Shown here piece by piece: positions 23,073 to 35,900 of a stretch of DNA of 64,000 nucleotides. Where the stretch lies: contig CADCXA010000066.1 in NCBI GenBank assembly GCA_902806565.1, positions 744,001 to 808,000 on the forward strand, read 5' to 3'. How positions within the stretch are numbered: the first letter of the stretch is position 1; each line of letters begins with the position of its first letter. Position numbers and translations under genes: made by a program. This DNA comes from Hypoxylon rubiginosum. Its lineage: Eukaryota > Ascomycota > Sordariomycetes > Xylariales > Hypoxylaceae. The notes under the pieces were generated by a model. It saw nothing but the letters and a program-made list of their open reading frames with translations, was not told the origin of the DNA and did no database searches.

Positions 23073-25716
23073 TATAAATTGCTCCAAGTCTATTGGAAAA
23101 CTAAGGTTGACTTAGAGTCTCAAGTTTTACGAAAGCAAATAGGTAGTCCATTTGAAACCAAACGACCAATTAACCTTTTTGTATTTCACGTACCTACCTT
23201 ATCTACCTACATGTACGTCGAATATGTGACGCTCATTGTTGAGATGACGTCACTGAAGAAAGATCAAGCCCGGAGCATTTTCACCTGTGCCTACCTACCC
23301 AACAGCCAACAAGATCCGATCCAAGTTTATAATTGGAGGGCAAAGCGGGTCTTCTGCGACATTCGTAGCATGTGAAATCCGACATCTCGAGATTTTGGCA
23401 TGGTTCTTTTTAATAGCATGATCTTCATTGGACCTTGATGAATTCTCCATAAAATTCTTTGCAGGAGTTGGTAGTACTGCTTTTAATGATGACTTCAACC
23501 ACATGTAATTTGTATATTGTTACACACGAGGAGCATACTACTCGTTTGACGCCGCTCGGGGATTTCTTGATTTCGTAAATCATGGTAACTTGACGTGTAA
23601 GTGATAACTGTCGCAAATACATACTGCGACTGGTCGTTACTCGGGCGTAGAAGTAAAATATTTGACGACGTAGCTGCATGAAACGGTATCGTCCTAATGG
23701 ATCTATATGCTAAACTTAATCTTCGAATGTTGCTTCATGGTTCTAGGGTAGAAATGTTTGCCTCAATTACTTAAGCGGAATGTCATGAGCTAAAGGTGGA
23801 TGGGATCGTAACAGATAGAAATCGTTGGCTGTGGTAGCTGTTCGAATTATTATTGGAGGGGTAGAATAATTCCCTTATGATCTCGAGCCTCTAGATAGTC
23901 CGGTGAGACACTAGTATATGTATATTATAGCAGGTCTCCCTTTGTGATGTGTTCGTAATTGTTTGGGGCATTACCGCTCTGAGGAGGTGAAGGGAGCTTG
24001 GAGTCTACTAGTAGATTGGCCTTCACGATCGCGACTATATTGTGGATGTCGATGCTTCTTGAATGCTGAGAAGGAAGCTAGCGAGTCAAGGTGGAGGATA
24101 TGAAGATGTTTATGAAATTCTGCAACTTCATTTTCGAAAACCTCGAATATCAATGGCTTCATGAAGGGCGAGACGCTACGTAGAAGATTCGGATGGCGCT
24201 AGAACGACGAAGGTTCGGTTTCGCCAGGGTCCCCTTTTTGCTGAAAGGACTTCGGAAGAAACCGAGTAGCTCATCCCTGTTTCGCTAGCACAGTACTACA
24301 GTCAGTATGAGGTACGTACCGTAGTTCAACTTTGAATGTCTCATGGACATCCCTATTCTACTCAATTCTACTCAATACATATCTATATATCTGGCACCGC
24401 GAAAGTAGAGCCTCTAAATATATTATCATTAAAGTTGAAGGTTTCGCGTCTTTCTTCTCTCCCTTTTGAGGGGGGAAGTTTTCATCAAGGGAGCTTTTAA
24501 GCTTAATGCGCTGATCTGGCACAGGTATATCGAATTACGATATTTTTATTACCTACATTATTATGTACATCTATAAGCTACTTAGTGGAGAGCGGTATTA
24601 CCGAGAGGCTTAAAAAGTCATTTTATACAATACGAGCTGCGTTAAAAGTTGGGATGATATTGAATAAGGCAAGATATTCGCATTGAATTGATGCGTTAAA
24701 GGGCCTCCTCTCCTCTACTCTCGACCTACCTATACATATTATCAACATGCTAATATGTATATCTTCGTGCAGCGAACAGACGAGTCGTGCAGAAATTGCT
24801 GGGGAAATCCGAATGACACAACATGGGCAAGGAACCCCTGCCAAGACCAAGACCAAGACCGCAAGGGAAGGTTATCCGTCCCCTGTGCCCCTGTCAATGA
24901 AAGCCGTTCCCCTGAATTTTATGGAGCTGTGGACCGTTCCCTATTTTGGTCTTATGCTCTGGCATATGAGTTTAAGTAGTTTAAGTGACAGTTCTCGATC
25001 CTTTGGGATGACTGATCACCATATCACCATATCACCATCGATTTCTATATTCACCTTTGGTCCTCATGCATAATGTCTAATTCTTAGTATCGCGGTAATA
25101 TCAATAATATCAATGCGCGCATGCACGCTTCCTGGTCCTTACCTCCTATCAATTTCTGCCCAAGTCCTCCTGTCAGGAACAAGGTGTCATCGGGAATCAG
25201 AGCTCAGGCTTGGCATTCTGAATACTACCCAACACTCTGCACGCGTGATATTAGAGAATCGTCCGTCAGAATACTATCGCGAAATTCCTTTCTGTGAGCC
25301 CTGACGGACTTATCTCGACTCGGCTATTTTCTGCAAAATAGAAACCCAAATTGCTTGCCAATTTTATCAAGAGAAGATTCAAGAGGATCGCATATGGCAT
25401 CCCGTCGGCCAACCTCGATTCCTCTCTGATGTTCGAGTTTTTGGCTGCTATTACGATCGACATGGACTCCTAGCACCCTCGTTTCAACCCCGCTGTTTAG
25501 CACGATCTTGTCGCGGTCCTGGTTCCGAATCTGCGGTCCGAGCATAGCCTTCTCGAATTTTACAGATACCTAACTAGTCGGCTGAAATATTCTCTTCTCG
25601 ACATTCTATTCTGCCATCTGCTGCCCTGGCTGCCCGAGCGAAGGTACGGTAACGCCGTCGGAGGTGGAAAAGTGGTTGCCTTCTCCTTACGGTGCAAACC
25701 CTTACGAGGAGGAAAA
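23073..25716. other. 2.6-kb spacer, no gene supported
   Basis: Lies between the divergently transcribed caleosin and the gene at 25717. Several open frames of 60-108 codons occur but lack domains. There are short tandem repeats: CCAAGA near 24840-24858 and CATATCAC near 25018-25038. Confidence 0.45.
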
Positions 25717-27855
25717 ATGGTCTCATTCTTCGGGTTCAAGATTGGTGGTGAGAAAAAGAAGTGAGTGAAACCGGCCAACTTCGTGACCCCGACTGACATA
25801 TCGTGTAGGAAACCAGCAAATGAATTGGATACCGCACCACCCCAACCGCCTAAGAAAGATGACCGGGGTGCTATAGGGAAACCTCAATTACACGGTAGAG
25901 AGGGCGGGAAACCTACACCTTTGGGAGGAAACGGAGGAAACGGAGGAAATATCTATTCTGTTTCTCGTCCCAACACGTCACATTCATATATGATCACAGC
26001 TAGGCCGGTGAAAGCCTCACCATACAGCTCCAACACGTCCCAGATCGGAGCAGCGAGCATGTCCGATCTTCGACAGCCGAATTTTTCAAATTTAAAGCAG
26101 TATGCTTCGAACCCAAGCCTGGGTAATAATTGGCTCAACGCCTCAACTTCCGACTTGGTGCCGCCGGTTCCCATCCGCAATCCCTCCCGACCAAGCACTC
26201 CAGTGAAGCAACAACCGCCAAGCTGGATCAGTCCTCTCGAGATGCATTCTACCAATGGCCCACCAGCTTTTATACCAGTCGCTCCGAAGTCGTCGATAGT
26301 CCAACATGGACTGAAATTGAAGATCCCACAGGAGCCAGCCCCTTTTCCTCTGTACGGAGACGACGATGTGTCTCCAAAGGCCCCAATGCCTCTGCGAATC
26401 AGAAAACCGAGCCCTTCGCCAAGACACGAGCATCTACTGAGAGGAAACCAATCACCAAGGAAGCCCCCGTCCCCTCCGCAGTCCATCAGGGCTAGCGAGG
26501 ATTCGGATCACTCGCCGGTTCTAAACCGTCCGATATTCCCTAGGGACGACATCTTCAGACCGTCGAGTAGAGGTAGTAACAGGAACGCGTCAACAACTCT
26601 GAAGGAGGTTCAGAACACGTGGGATATGCCTAAATACGGGCCTGCAACGCTCCCTTCGCCGATATCAACTCCCCGGGGGAGCGAGGACCAAGCGCCGACC
26701 AATTCTGCTGCCGGCATGTGGGACGACGACCTAGACCTACTAACCGCGCCGGTTATCCAGACGGTCCGGGCCCGCCGCGACACCCTGACTTCCATCACCT
26801 CGCGGCGGCGCAGCGTAGAGATTAAGATCGAGGAGCCCGAGAAGCCGGTTGTGGCAGACGCGCTCCAGCGACCCAAGACGTCCAACGGACCACAGCAGCC
26901 GCGGCGGCCCATGCGACCCCCGCCGTTGAACCTCGAGCGCAGGGCTAGGACCCCGGATCGCGCCGGTACGTATCCGCCCGCCCCTTTCTACACGAGGGAC
27001 CAGCCGCCTTCGACGCCGACCGACGACCGCACGCGCCGCCCTCCCAGAGACAGGGCCGGCCCGCCCCCAGCTGCCGTCGGCGCGCGCGGCCGACCGGGGC
27101 GAGGCGGCGTGCACCGCCCCAACGCGGACGAGTACGACCTCCAGCCGCAGGCCTCGCGCCGCGCCTCCCAGGACAGCTCCAACTACGAGCGCCCGCTGTC
27201 GCCCGACAGCCCCCTGATGCCGGTCACGGGCCCGCTCGCGAGCCCGCGCTTCGCCGCCCTCTTCGAGTCGCAGCTGGCGCCGCCCCCGCGGGGAGGCGGC
27301 GCGCGGTTCCGGACGAACCGGGACCCGTCGCCGTTACGTGAATCCGAATCACCGATCTCGGACCTGGAGCTCGCGGCGCCGCGGCTGGGCCGGCGTAACG
27401 TGCCGACGCCGGACTCGTCGCAGTGGCCACTGCCGTCGCCCACGGCGTCGTCGTTCGACACCACGTCGCTGTCGCACTACTCGCAGCGCGCCGAGTCTCC
27501 CTTCGTCGTCGGGAACAGGCGCGCCCGCGAGCCGCCCGGGCCCGAGCCCGAGTCGCCGACGAGCCTGCTGCTGGGCCCCTTGCCGACGCCGCCGCGCGTG
27601 ATCCCCGTCCCGCCGCGCGCCGACTCGCCCTTCGGCTTCCGCTCCTTCAACTTCAGCCGGCCCATGACGCCAGTCAGCGACATGCCGCTGCGGCACGATC
27701 CCCCGCGCCGCGCCGATACCGTGCCCGTACCCGTCTCGCCGTCGCCAGGCTATGTGCCGCCGCCGCGGGCCGCGACCGTGAACCACGGTAGCGTGGGGCG
27801 CGGGCTCAGGAGCCCGGCGATCGTGGGGGACGACTTCGGGGGCGGGTTTATTTAA
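25717..27855 (+). CDS. Large Pro/Ser/Arg-rich disordered fungal protein
   Basis: Two exons, 25717-25760 and 25809-27855, give 696 residues. A tiny first exon encodes MVSFFGFKIGGEKK and joins across a 48-nt intron (donor GTGAGT, branch CTGAC, acceptor TGTAG) to KKPANELD. The small first exon with MVSFFG-K-GG-KKK is a recognisable start of a conserved filamentous-ascomycete protein. The rest is low complexity: NGGNGGN near residue 60, many SP/TP and PxxP sites, and RRPPRDRAG-type basic stretches in the middle. Recurrent SPxSD, PSPTASSFDTT and RPMTPVSDMP elements look like proline-directed kinase sites. No fold or enzyme motif is visible. GC content rises sharply after about 26900. Function unknown; a scaffold or cytoskeleton/polarity-associated role would be a guess. 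Confidence 0.78.
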
Positions 27856-28727
27856 GAGGTGGCTTTTAAGCATCGGGGCACACATTCGCACATTGGGTTT
27901 CACAAGATAGGGGAGGAGGCGTGACAGGCACGGCATTTGTCATCATCATCATCATCATTGGGCTAAGCAAGCATCAGCATTCGCTTTTTTTTTTTTTGCA
28001 CTTTTTCTCATTTGTCTTTTGCAAAAGATCCACACGCATATTATTATTATAGCATTCATTGCATTTGCAGCTGAGAGATACCCCATATATACCTAGGTAC
28101 ATACCTATATATCCTTTTTGTCAGTACATTAGAAAAAATTCGAGCTGGGCGTTAGGAGGTATGAAGGATGGAAGGGATTATTCGTGTATCGTCGTCGTCG
28201 TTATCAGCATGTAGCATATTAAGTACCTACCTAGAGTGGCATTGGTAGGTAGGATGTAGGTAGGCATTTTCTATTTTGGAGGAGAAACGACCGCGCGAGA
28301 GGTAGCGGTTTTTGCATGGCGGGCCACCCCCTTTTTCTTGATATGATTAGTGTATATTGTTAATGAAGTAGCGTAGCATATATCCGAATGCCCATTTGGT
28401 TGGCGTTCGTCTCATTGATTACTTTACATTTACCTGCGGTTGAATTTCATCGTGGTCGACCTTTTAGATCTCCCTCGCAATGAGGGTGCTATGAAAGCTT
28501 CGGACTTCCAGAAAGTATGACTTCTCATTCCAAATAAAGCGGCGACACATTCATTCCGGCCATGAAAGTCTTATGGGTATATATAGGTAGGTATATAGAT
28601 AATCCCAAGTCTACGTCGTAGTTTATAGCTCCGTATTGACGCACAAGTCGAACTCTCTAGCCGACCTCCTCCTAAGCCTATATCAACGCCAAATCCTCCT
28701 ATACCGTGATGAAAATGGAATTGCAAC
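27856..28727. other. Convergent 3' spacer
   Basis: Separates the + strand disordered-protein gene from the - strand sirtuin. It contains ATC/CAT microsatellite (27938-27958), TCG repeats near 28188-28202 and palindromic TAGGTAGG motifs near 28225-28265. No gene. Confidence 0.5.
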
Positions 28728-30179
28728 TCATACAGCTGGCTTTTCGTTACCGCCGCCGCCCTCGTCCTCTGCCTTCACGGCGTCCGCCCTCGTTTGCGTG
28801 ATAGGCTTCTCCGTGGTAGGCTTCAGAGGCTCGTAGCTCAATGCCGACTTATCGTCGTCCTCGGCCTCCGGCTCCTGCTGGTCCTTCCCCAATGCACTTC
28901 TCTCATCCTTTCCCTGAGGAACTGCCGCTGGACCTGCCGGCCCGTCGTCCACGAGCTCCGCCGCATCAGCAGCCGCAGCGCCCGCCGTAGACCCCGCCGG
29001 AGGACCGCCCGGTGCATGCGGCGGACCAGCCGCGCCCTCTCCCTGCTTCCCGATGTTAGTGTCGGGTTCGCCCTCGCTGCCCTCGGATATGCCCAACTTA
29101 TCCGCCACGTGCCCCGCAAGCTCGTCCAGCTCGTCTTGGACGGCTCCTTCCTTCCGCGACTTGGACAGCTGCCGTTCTGCCTCCTTCTCGCCCACGATGC
29201 CTCGCCACGTGGCTTCCAGCTCGTCGCGCCAGCCCAGCTCGTCCGCCAGCTTGCGTATCCCCGAGTCGCAGTCGCCCAGGACCAGCACGTCGTCCGCGCG
29301 CGTCCCCATGTCGCCTACGCGCTCGAGGTTGAACAGCACGCGAGGCACGCCCTCTCGCGCCCGGCAGGGCAGGCCCGCGAACGGATGGACCAGCAGGCTC
29401 GTGCCCATGACCAGCACCAGGTCGGCCAGCCCGGGGACGGCGACGTTGCTGTGGAAGGTCTCGGGCAGCTGCTCGCCGAAGAAGACGATGTCGGGCTTGA
29501 CGAGGCCGCCGCAAGCCTCGCGGCGAGTGCAGCGCGGGGCTTCCCCGCGCTTGACGTACTCGCGCATCAGGTCGTCGGGGAACGGCGTGCGGCAGTCGAC
29601 GCAGCGCTGCGTGGCGAAGCTGCCGTGGGCCTCGATGATGCGGTCCGCGGGCACGCCGGCGGCGCGCTCCAGGCAGTCGATGTTTTGCGTGAAGAGCATG
29701 CGCAAGAGGCCCTTCTTGGCCAGCAGCGTGATGAACGTGTGGGAGACGGTAGGGCTGAAGTTGCCCGGGTACAGTTCCTTGGCCAGCAGGTAGAAGGGGG
29801 CCGGGTTGCTGCGGAAGAAGTCGATCTCAAAAACGGCCTCCGGGTGCGGTAGGTTGAGGCGCGCGAGATTGTGATAGAGTCCCGTCTTGGGGGAACGGAA
29901 GTCGGGAACTGCATGGTGGTGAGAAACATGTCACACGAGAGTTGGGATGTTATGTTAAAGATGTCATGGTGAGATCATGGTGAGAAATGAGAAAAATAGA
30001 GTGAACAAGACAGCGAACAACTCACTTCCAGCTGCGGTAGAGATACCAGCGCCGGTCATGACGACGACTTGCTTCGCGCGGCCATCCTTGATAAGCTGGG
30101 CAACGGCGCGCAAGCTGCGATCCGACAGGGTGTCCGGGGGCGTGTCCGGGTCGACGAGGTGGGAAGATTCTTGACCCAT
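28728..30179 (-). CDS. HST2: NAD-dependent deacetylase, Hst2/SIRT2-type sirtuin
   Basis: Two exons, 30179-30026 and 29908-28728, give 444 residues. The 117-nt intron (donor GTGAGT) interrupts the cofactor motif, and splicing restores GAGISTAAGIPDFRSP (43-58). Further class I sirtuin signatures: TQNID (125-129), catalytic H146 in EAHGSFA, four zinc-ligand cysteines C154/C157 and C178/C184, KPDIVFFGE (189-197), and a GTSLLVHPFAGLP stretch. These belong to the Hst2/SIRT1-3 group, which removes acetyl groups from lysines of histones and other proteins. After the catalytic domain comes a Pro/Ala/Gly- and acidic-rich tail of about 120 residues, with an EAEDDDKSALSYEP element near the end. That tail is plausibly regulatory. 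The Hst2 assignment rests on the short N-terminus and motif style; another class I sirtuin cannot be fully excluded. Confidence 0.92.
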
Positions 30180-31099
30180 CTTCCTCGATGACCACCGGCG
30201 CGGGTTGGACCCTTTCTGGTGGCGGGGTTTCTTTTTTCGGCCTATGTTGATAGAACAGGACGAGCCGGTATTAATCTTTATGTAGGTAGGAATCTGTTCT
30301 AGGACAAGACACAAAGATTTACAGATGGATTAAGCTCGATGGGGGCAAGCTGTTGAATCTCGAAAGAATGTAATTGTTTGGTTACATCATTTTTATATTT
30401 TATATTTTATCCCTAATACAAGGTAGCGATAGCTCTGTCACAGAGTACCGGGTACTTAGGAATCAGAATGTAGGGCGTGTGGGTGGTATCATTTTCATAC
30501 TTTTCACGCTAATACTCAGGTAGTTCCACCGCGCATACGCCTCCGTGGTACCTGTGGTACTCCAAGCAAGCCGCACCTTATCGTACGACAGCGGGGTACA
30601 CATCGTAAAACGCATCCGATTCGATAGATGAATATATAAAGGAGTCTCTCCTTTTTGTTTCCGTATTCTAGCCTCATAAGTCGAGACAAGACGTCCACGG
30701 ATATATATACCTTAAGTAGGTACCTAGGTATTTAAAAGCAAATACTTTTAAGAATTCACAATATTCGCCATTTCATATGCTTATTGCGCTTAAACCAATT
30801 GTTCGCGAGACTTTGCATTTGATCAGTGTCTACCCTGGGACCCTGCTCAAGTTAAGGTAATATACAAACGACCGCACTGTCGGTAATGACTGACTTGAAT
30901 GACAGTTCTGTCTCGTCTCGCACTTAGCCGTCCGTATCCATGTCCATAAACTGGAACAACCCTAGCTCCTCTGTCCTGAGGTAGCCTCGAGCTCTACCTT
31001 GCTGTAGTTTGGTTTAGGTATTCTCCCCCCCTTTTTTCCCCGCTTCGACACGCCTCATTGCACATAATATGATACATTGTTCGCAGAGGTTGAGTATGC
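30180..31099. other. Spacer, promoter side of the sirtuin gene
   Basis: About 0.9 kb between two - strand genes. It includes a palindromic TAGGTACCTAGG motif at about 30717-30730. No gene seen. Confidence 0.45.
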
Positions 31100-32919
31100 C
31101 TATGCTGATGCTGCCGCCCACTCGACTGTCTCCAGAGCCAGCATGACAAGTATTAATGTTGATGGAAGAATCCTACATGTTTGTTAGACGACATTGTTCA
31201 TATCATCCGTTCAAGGGGGAATAACTTACCAAATGACATAGCTTTGGAATAGAATCTTGGACATGACTCCTTCGTATACTTCGTTGATCTGGCAGATTTG
31301 TGCTAGCTGCAGAGCGCTTGGCGCGCCCGTGAGGAGGAAGCAGACGATGACGAAGATAGGGTCGTCAAGTATGCTTATTGGCACAAATTTGGCGAAGACC
31401 GCCAAAACGGGCGCCATGATCAAAGTAGGGAGGAGCATGCGACTGATGAGCGACGCTACAAGTAGCCGTGTCCCAATCTCTGCCTCCTCGGGATCCCTGC
31501 TATCTTGTTTTTGCGTGTTCCGGGCTAAATTTGCGCCTAGCACGACTAGGATAAGGGGGACGGCGACGCCACCTGTCTGAGATACCGCCCTCGTCACGCT
31601 GTTATTGATAAACGTCCCTTCCGAGAAGAAGAGCACCTGCAGCTTAGGTACCGAAGCGACGACGATTGCCAGAAGCATTGCCCATAACGGTGGGTTCATA
31701 AAATCCCAAATGAACTTGTTCACCTTGGACGCCACCTGCCATACCATGGCTAGACACTTCTGGACCGGACCTGGCAAGCCTTGATATGATCGTTCAGACA
31801 CTTGGACAATGTGCTTCTTGATAGATGCAAGAGCCTTCTTGAAAGCGAGTTTCGCGCGGACATAATAGCCTTTGATTCCATCTGGGATGTCTTCTTCGTT
31901 GCGGCCGTACATGCGAGGAAATAGCGTAGCATCGTCAGGTCCAGGCGCGGCGGAGTGGCCGTTGGTACCATTTCCGTACTTCTTTGCCGAACGTCTCCTA
32001 GGGGAAATCATCTCGTCATCTGAATCGGCAGGCGATGCTACCGATGTTCCGGCCACGGGGGTTCGGCCGGCTGGTTCGAATGCATCCGAGTCGTCTGAGC
32101 TATCTATATCCTCATCTCCTGTGTTTCCATCTAGGCCAGGTATTAAGGCCTCGTTAGAACGATCGAGATATCGGCCTTGTTCGACTGTGTCGTTCTGGTA
32201 TTCCTCGTATCGACTCTTCGGTGCCAATAGAACATGGTATCCCCAACTCCATCTTACCAATTGTCCAAGCTGCTGAAATATCAGGAGATAAAGAATACCA
32301 CGCGCTGCTACTTCGTCGTCGTTGTCGCCTGGTATCCTGTCCCAGTGAAGTCCCTTCAATGTCTGCGATAGCGAGATGACTAGAGAAATGGGTAGCGAGT
32401 TGGAATTGCCAAATACGCCCATGGCCGTTATAAAATTAGCCGGGCGCTTCTGGAATCGGAACGCTTTCGCTACGCCGACGGATACTAGGTACGAGACGAT
32501 GGTTTGTATGATGAAGATGACGGGTATGACTGCGAGCTCGATTAATTTATCGGCATTGAGTTGTGATGCCAATTTCGTGAAGACTTTCTATCTGTTAGCG
32601 CAAGATCAAGTGTGAGCGTTATTGATTATGATTATGTGCACATACTAAGGCATGGCGTAAATATCATCACGTTCAGATTCGCTAGGAATTTCTGCTTTTC
32701 GGCATCGAAATGCCCTAATCTTGCGATTACATATCCGGAAAGGCTGACGCAGACCACTTCTAACACGGCCTCGAAGACCAATAATACCAAGTGGTCAATC
32801 GAAGGGTGAGAGTCGTGAGGCTTTTTCATTATCGTCATCGCGGGCGTCTCGGGAGTAGAGAAGAAATCGTTGACCAGGGAAGAGGACGGATTCGAAGTTG
32901 ACCAATCCATCTCGGCCAT
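31100..32919 (-). CDS. Auxin efflux carrier (AEC) family membrane transporter, Ecm3-like
   Basis: Three exons, 32919-32646, 32583-31230 and 31172-31100, give 566 residues. The N-terminal half has hydrophobic segments at LVLLVFEAVLEVVCVSLSGY, then a TPCLIFTKLASQL motif formed across intron 1, IELAVIPVIFIIQTIVSYLV, and the AEC hallmark MGVFGNSNSLPISLVISL. A long acidic cytosolic loop (DSSDDSDAFEPAGRTP, SADSDDE-like) sits in the middle. The C-terminal half has another five hydrophobic segments, including VPLILVVLGANLA and FVIVCFLLTGAPSALQLAQI, and ends with an exon coding ILPSTLILVMLALETVEWAA. These match the yeast Ecm3/YNL095C type of AEC protein, an integral membrane transporter of unknown substrate. 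For intron 1 the acceptor is AAAG at 32584; the neighbouring TAG at 32588 would break the frame. Donors are GTATGT and GTAAGT. Confidence 0.9.
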
Positions 32920-35900
32920 AGGGAAAGTTAATTAATTAACTAGGAAGGATAAAGTGTGGCTATGGTCGTAGTTGTCGTCGCCGTCGGTCTTGGCTGTTGG
33001 GTGACGCAGGTAGCGGTAGAATTGCGCAGCCGACCGGGTGAGTGAGTAGGAAATGTTTATATTAGGTTTCCGCGCGGCGAAAGTAGTCAAGGCGACGAAG
33101 GGAGACAGGTGTCGTCTGAAAAAATTGGGAATTGGCTTTTACAATCCCGAGGTCGAATGCCAGCGCTTGCGTTTATTAGTTTCGTCTAGTACTGAGCGCT
33201 ATTCAGACCAGCTGGAGAGCCTTCAAGGTAGGACGGCAAGACCCGGAGAGGGTTGGATGGAAATAAGAATATCTAGAGAAAAGTCTAGAGAAAAGTAAGA
33301 AAAGTAATGCTACACAGAGAGAAAGGCAAAGGAAAAAAGAGTTCAAAGTAGTTACTTGACTGAGACTACTTTTCCCCTAATAACTATGGCTGGTGCCGAG
33401 CCCAGGACGAATTAAATGGAGAAAGGAATTTGAAGAGGGAAAAAAAAGCATCAAAGGAACTAGAGTGCTTCCTTTTGGCTGGGACCCTGGCAGCATGGGA
33501 AGATCTCGAACCAGGCAAGCCCCAGTTGAAACATTCTATTGAAATGGCGATTTTTGTTGGTGGCAGAGGGTGGCAGAGGGTTGCAGAGGCAGAGAGGGTC
33601 GCACGGGGGTCGCGGGGGTGGGCCAGCGCTATGACTTGCACTGACTTGCTGCTTGCACTTCCTTGGGAGGCCTTGGGTGGAAACTTGGGAAACCCTGTCA
33701 CCAATATGTCTAGAGGCTATGTCTAGAGGCTGGCTGAGACTGGACCTGCAGTTTCTGCCGCACTGCTGTAACCCGACCAATTACACCAATTGCAACTTTA
33801 AGCGTAGTGGGGTTCTTCTTTTGGTTCCTACATATCAGTACGTACCTACATAGTATGTACATGATATTGTAATACCACTCAGCCATTTGCCACTCAACCG
33901 ACCTTGCGCTGTCTATCGCCAAGGGGTGAAACCTTTGGTTATGAGAATACAGTGATGCGATCAAGCTGTAATTGCCTACCCAATGTATCTAGGTAAACAT
34001 CTTGGATAATGTAGAGTACGAGTGAGTCTCTTTGTTTTCTTTTCCTGCCAAGCGTTATATTCATATTTTCCTTAGCGTTACTTACAACGATGACGACGCT
34101 TCTATATGGCATGCTTACTCAGTGTCCTGTGCTAACACTGATGGCGTCAAATGGGATCTTACGGCCTTAATACACGCCTATTTCGGTTTAGGCACTAGCC
34201 AAATGTTATGTCAGCGAGGTCTAATATGTATCTAAAAATCTGAAAAGTTACTGTTGAAACAACAAAATACATACATGTATCTTAGTTAAATAGACAGTCG
34301 TACGCCTCGTCCTCTAGTACATATGCTATAGAAGGGCAAACTGAAATCGTCTTGCTGAGCCAAGATATAGCAGATTAACTGTGCTGTGCTAGCGCCACTG
34401 CGTCCTGGCCTGTCATTTGTCTTGCATGAGGGAAAGTCGTCGACTAATATATGTATAAATCTGTCCGTATGGTGTAATATAGCTGCTGTGTCACCTTGGT
34501 ATTCCTGCTTCGGTCCAGAAGCTCCGGCCAATGGCCATACCTCTCATCACAGCCGCAGACGACCAACCCAATCCCACAAACTTGAGAAGTTGGACTGCGG
34601 CATAGCATCATCTAGAGAATGAGACGATGATGTGGTCAATGACGTTATTTTATTTCGTTCTTATCATATGTATCCAGTTGTTAATGGGATATGTATACTA
34701 GACTAGAGATGTCTACATACGTAATACTATGTATTTGTGGCTTGATATGAGCGGCGCGTGTTCGAGCTGTTTTATTGTAAGCCACTCTTGGTATGTAACT
34801 TGGTATGTAAACCGGGCAGCAAGTTTTTAGGAGAGACGCTATCTATCGCCTCCTTTTTTCTTCTTCTGTTATCATCAGTAGCGCTTTGTCTTTGGGATAG
34901 TGGGCGGCCTTGCCTTGGAATTCCATGCAGCCTATCTACATTACCACCTGCTTCTTGACAGCCAGCACAGCATCACTTTTTGCGGGGTGGCCGATCATGT
35001 AAGGAAAGATCACCGACAGGAATAGGCGCTGGCATTGGTTTGTCTGTGATGTGATGTATGTATTGCGATGTTGCGGCATGCTGGATTTGCTGGATTTGCT
35101 GGATTTGCTAGGGAACTTGACTACATGTACGTCCCCAAGTTAGCTCGTGATAATTGCGGATGACTCCCCCACCAAGTTATCGAGCACCGATTTCTCCAAC
35201 TATTTCATGTACTTAGGTTACTAGGTACCATCACTTGGTAAGACCCATATATGTGACGTAAATGATTCTTTCGTCGTTCCTCTCCCTCGGCGCTTGAGCC
35301 GTTCAAGCGCAAGGACAATTTTTATTTTTGATCATTTAATAGGTAGACTATAGTGTTGTGGTATTGTGGACTTATTCATCTATCAAAGAGCGGATTGAAA
35401 GATAGCACCAAGTAAGAAACTCTGGTCTATCTGAATTCTAATATATAACTTTTCATATTGTTTCGCATTTATTATCTGTTATCTTTTATCATCTTGTTAC
35501 GACTACATGTAGAGAAAAAAAAAAGTTTGAGCTAAGACCAACTAAAAATTCGAAATTCGTCAGGTTTCGCCAAGGCCTAGTCAAGGTCTATAGCGGCTCC
35601 GGCCAGAAACGCGGGGCACCCACCCACTAATCTATAGAAGCACCTTTTTTTTTCCCTATCATCAAATCATCTCCGCCATCTCCAACGAGTTACATTGTCG
35701 ATCACCCTAAATTCACGTTACTAGACTGAACACCAAAACTCCAGTGTCCAGGCTCTTATAGCAAGAGATCCAAGGAAGAGGCAGAGAGGAGACACGTCTA
35801 AAAAAGAAGTAAAAATAAAAAAAGGTTCCACATCCAAGTCCACAAATTCCACGATCCGCTTTGTTAAAGCATGCGCATTTTCTAACAAACCCCCATTACA

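Noticed and set aside
27349..27936. 195-codon antisense frame at the end of the disordered-protein gene
   Set aside because: Arg/His-rich complement of Pro/Ser-rich coding sequence, no domain.
28794..29852. 352-codon frame antisense to the sirtuin
   Set aside because: A shadow caused by high GC at third positions of the sirtuin gene; Arg/Ala/His-rich translation without domains.
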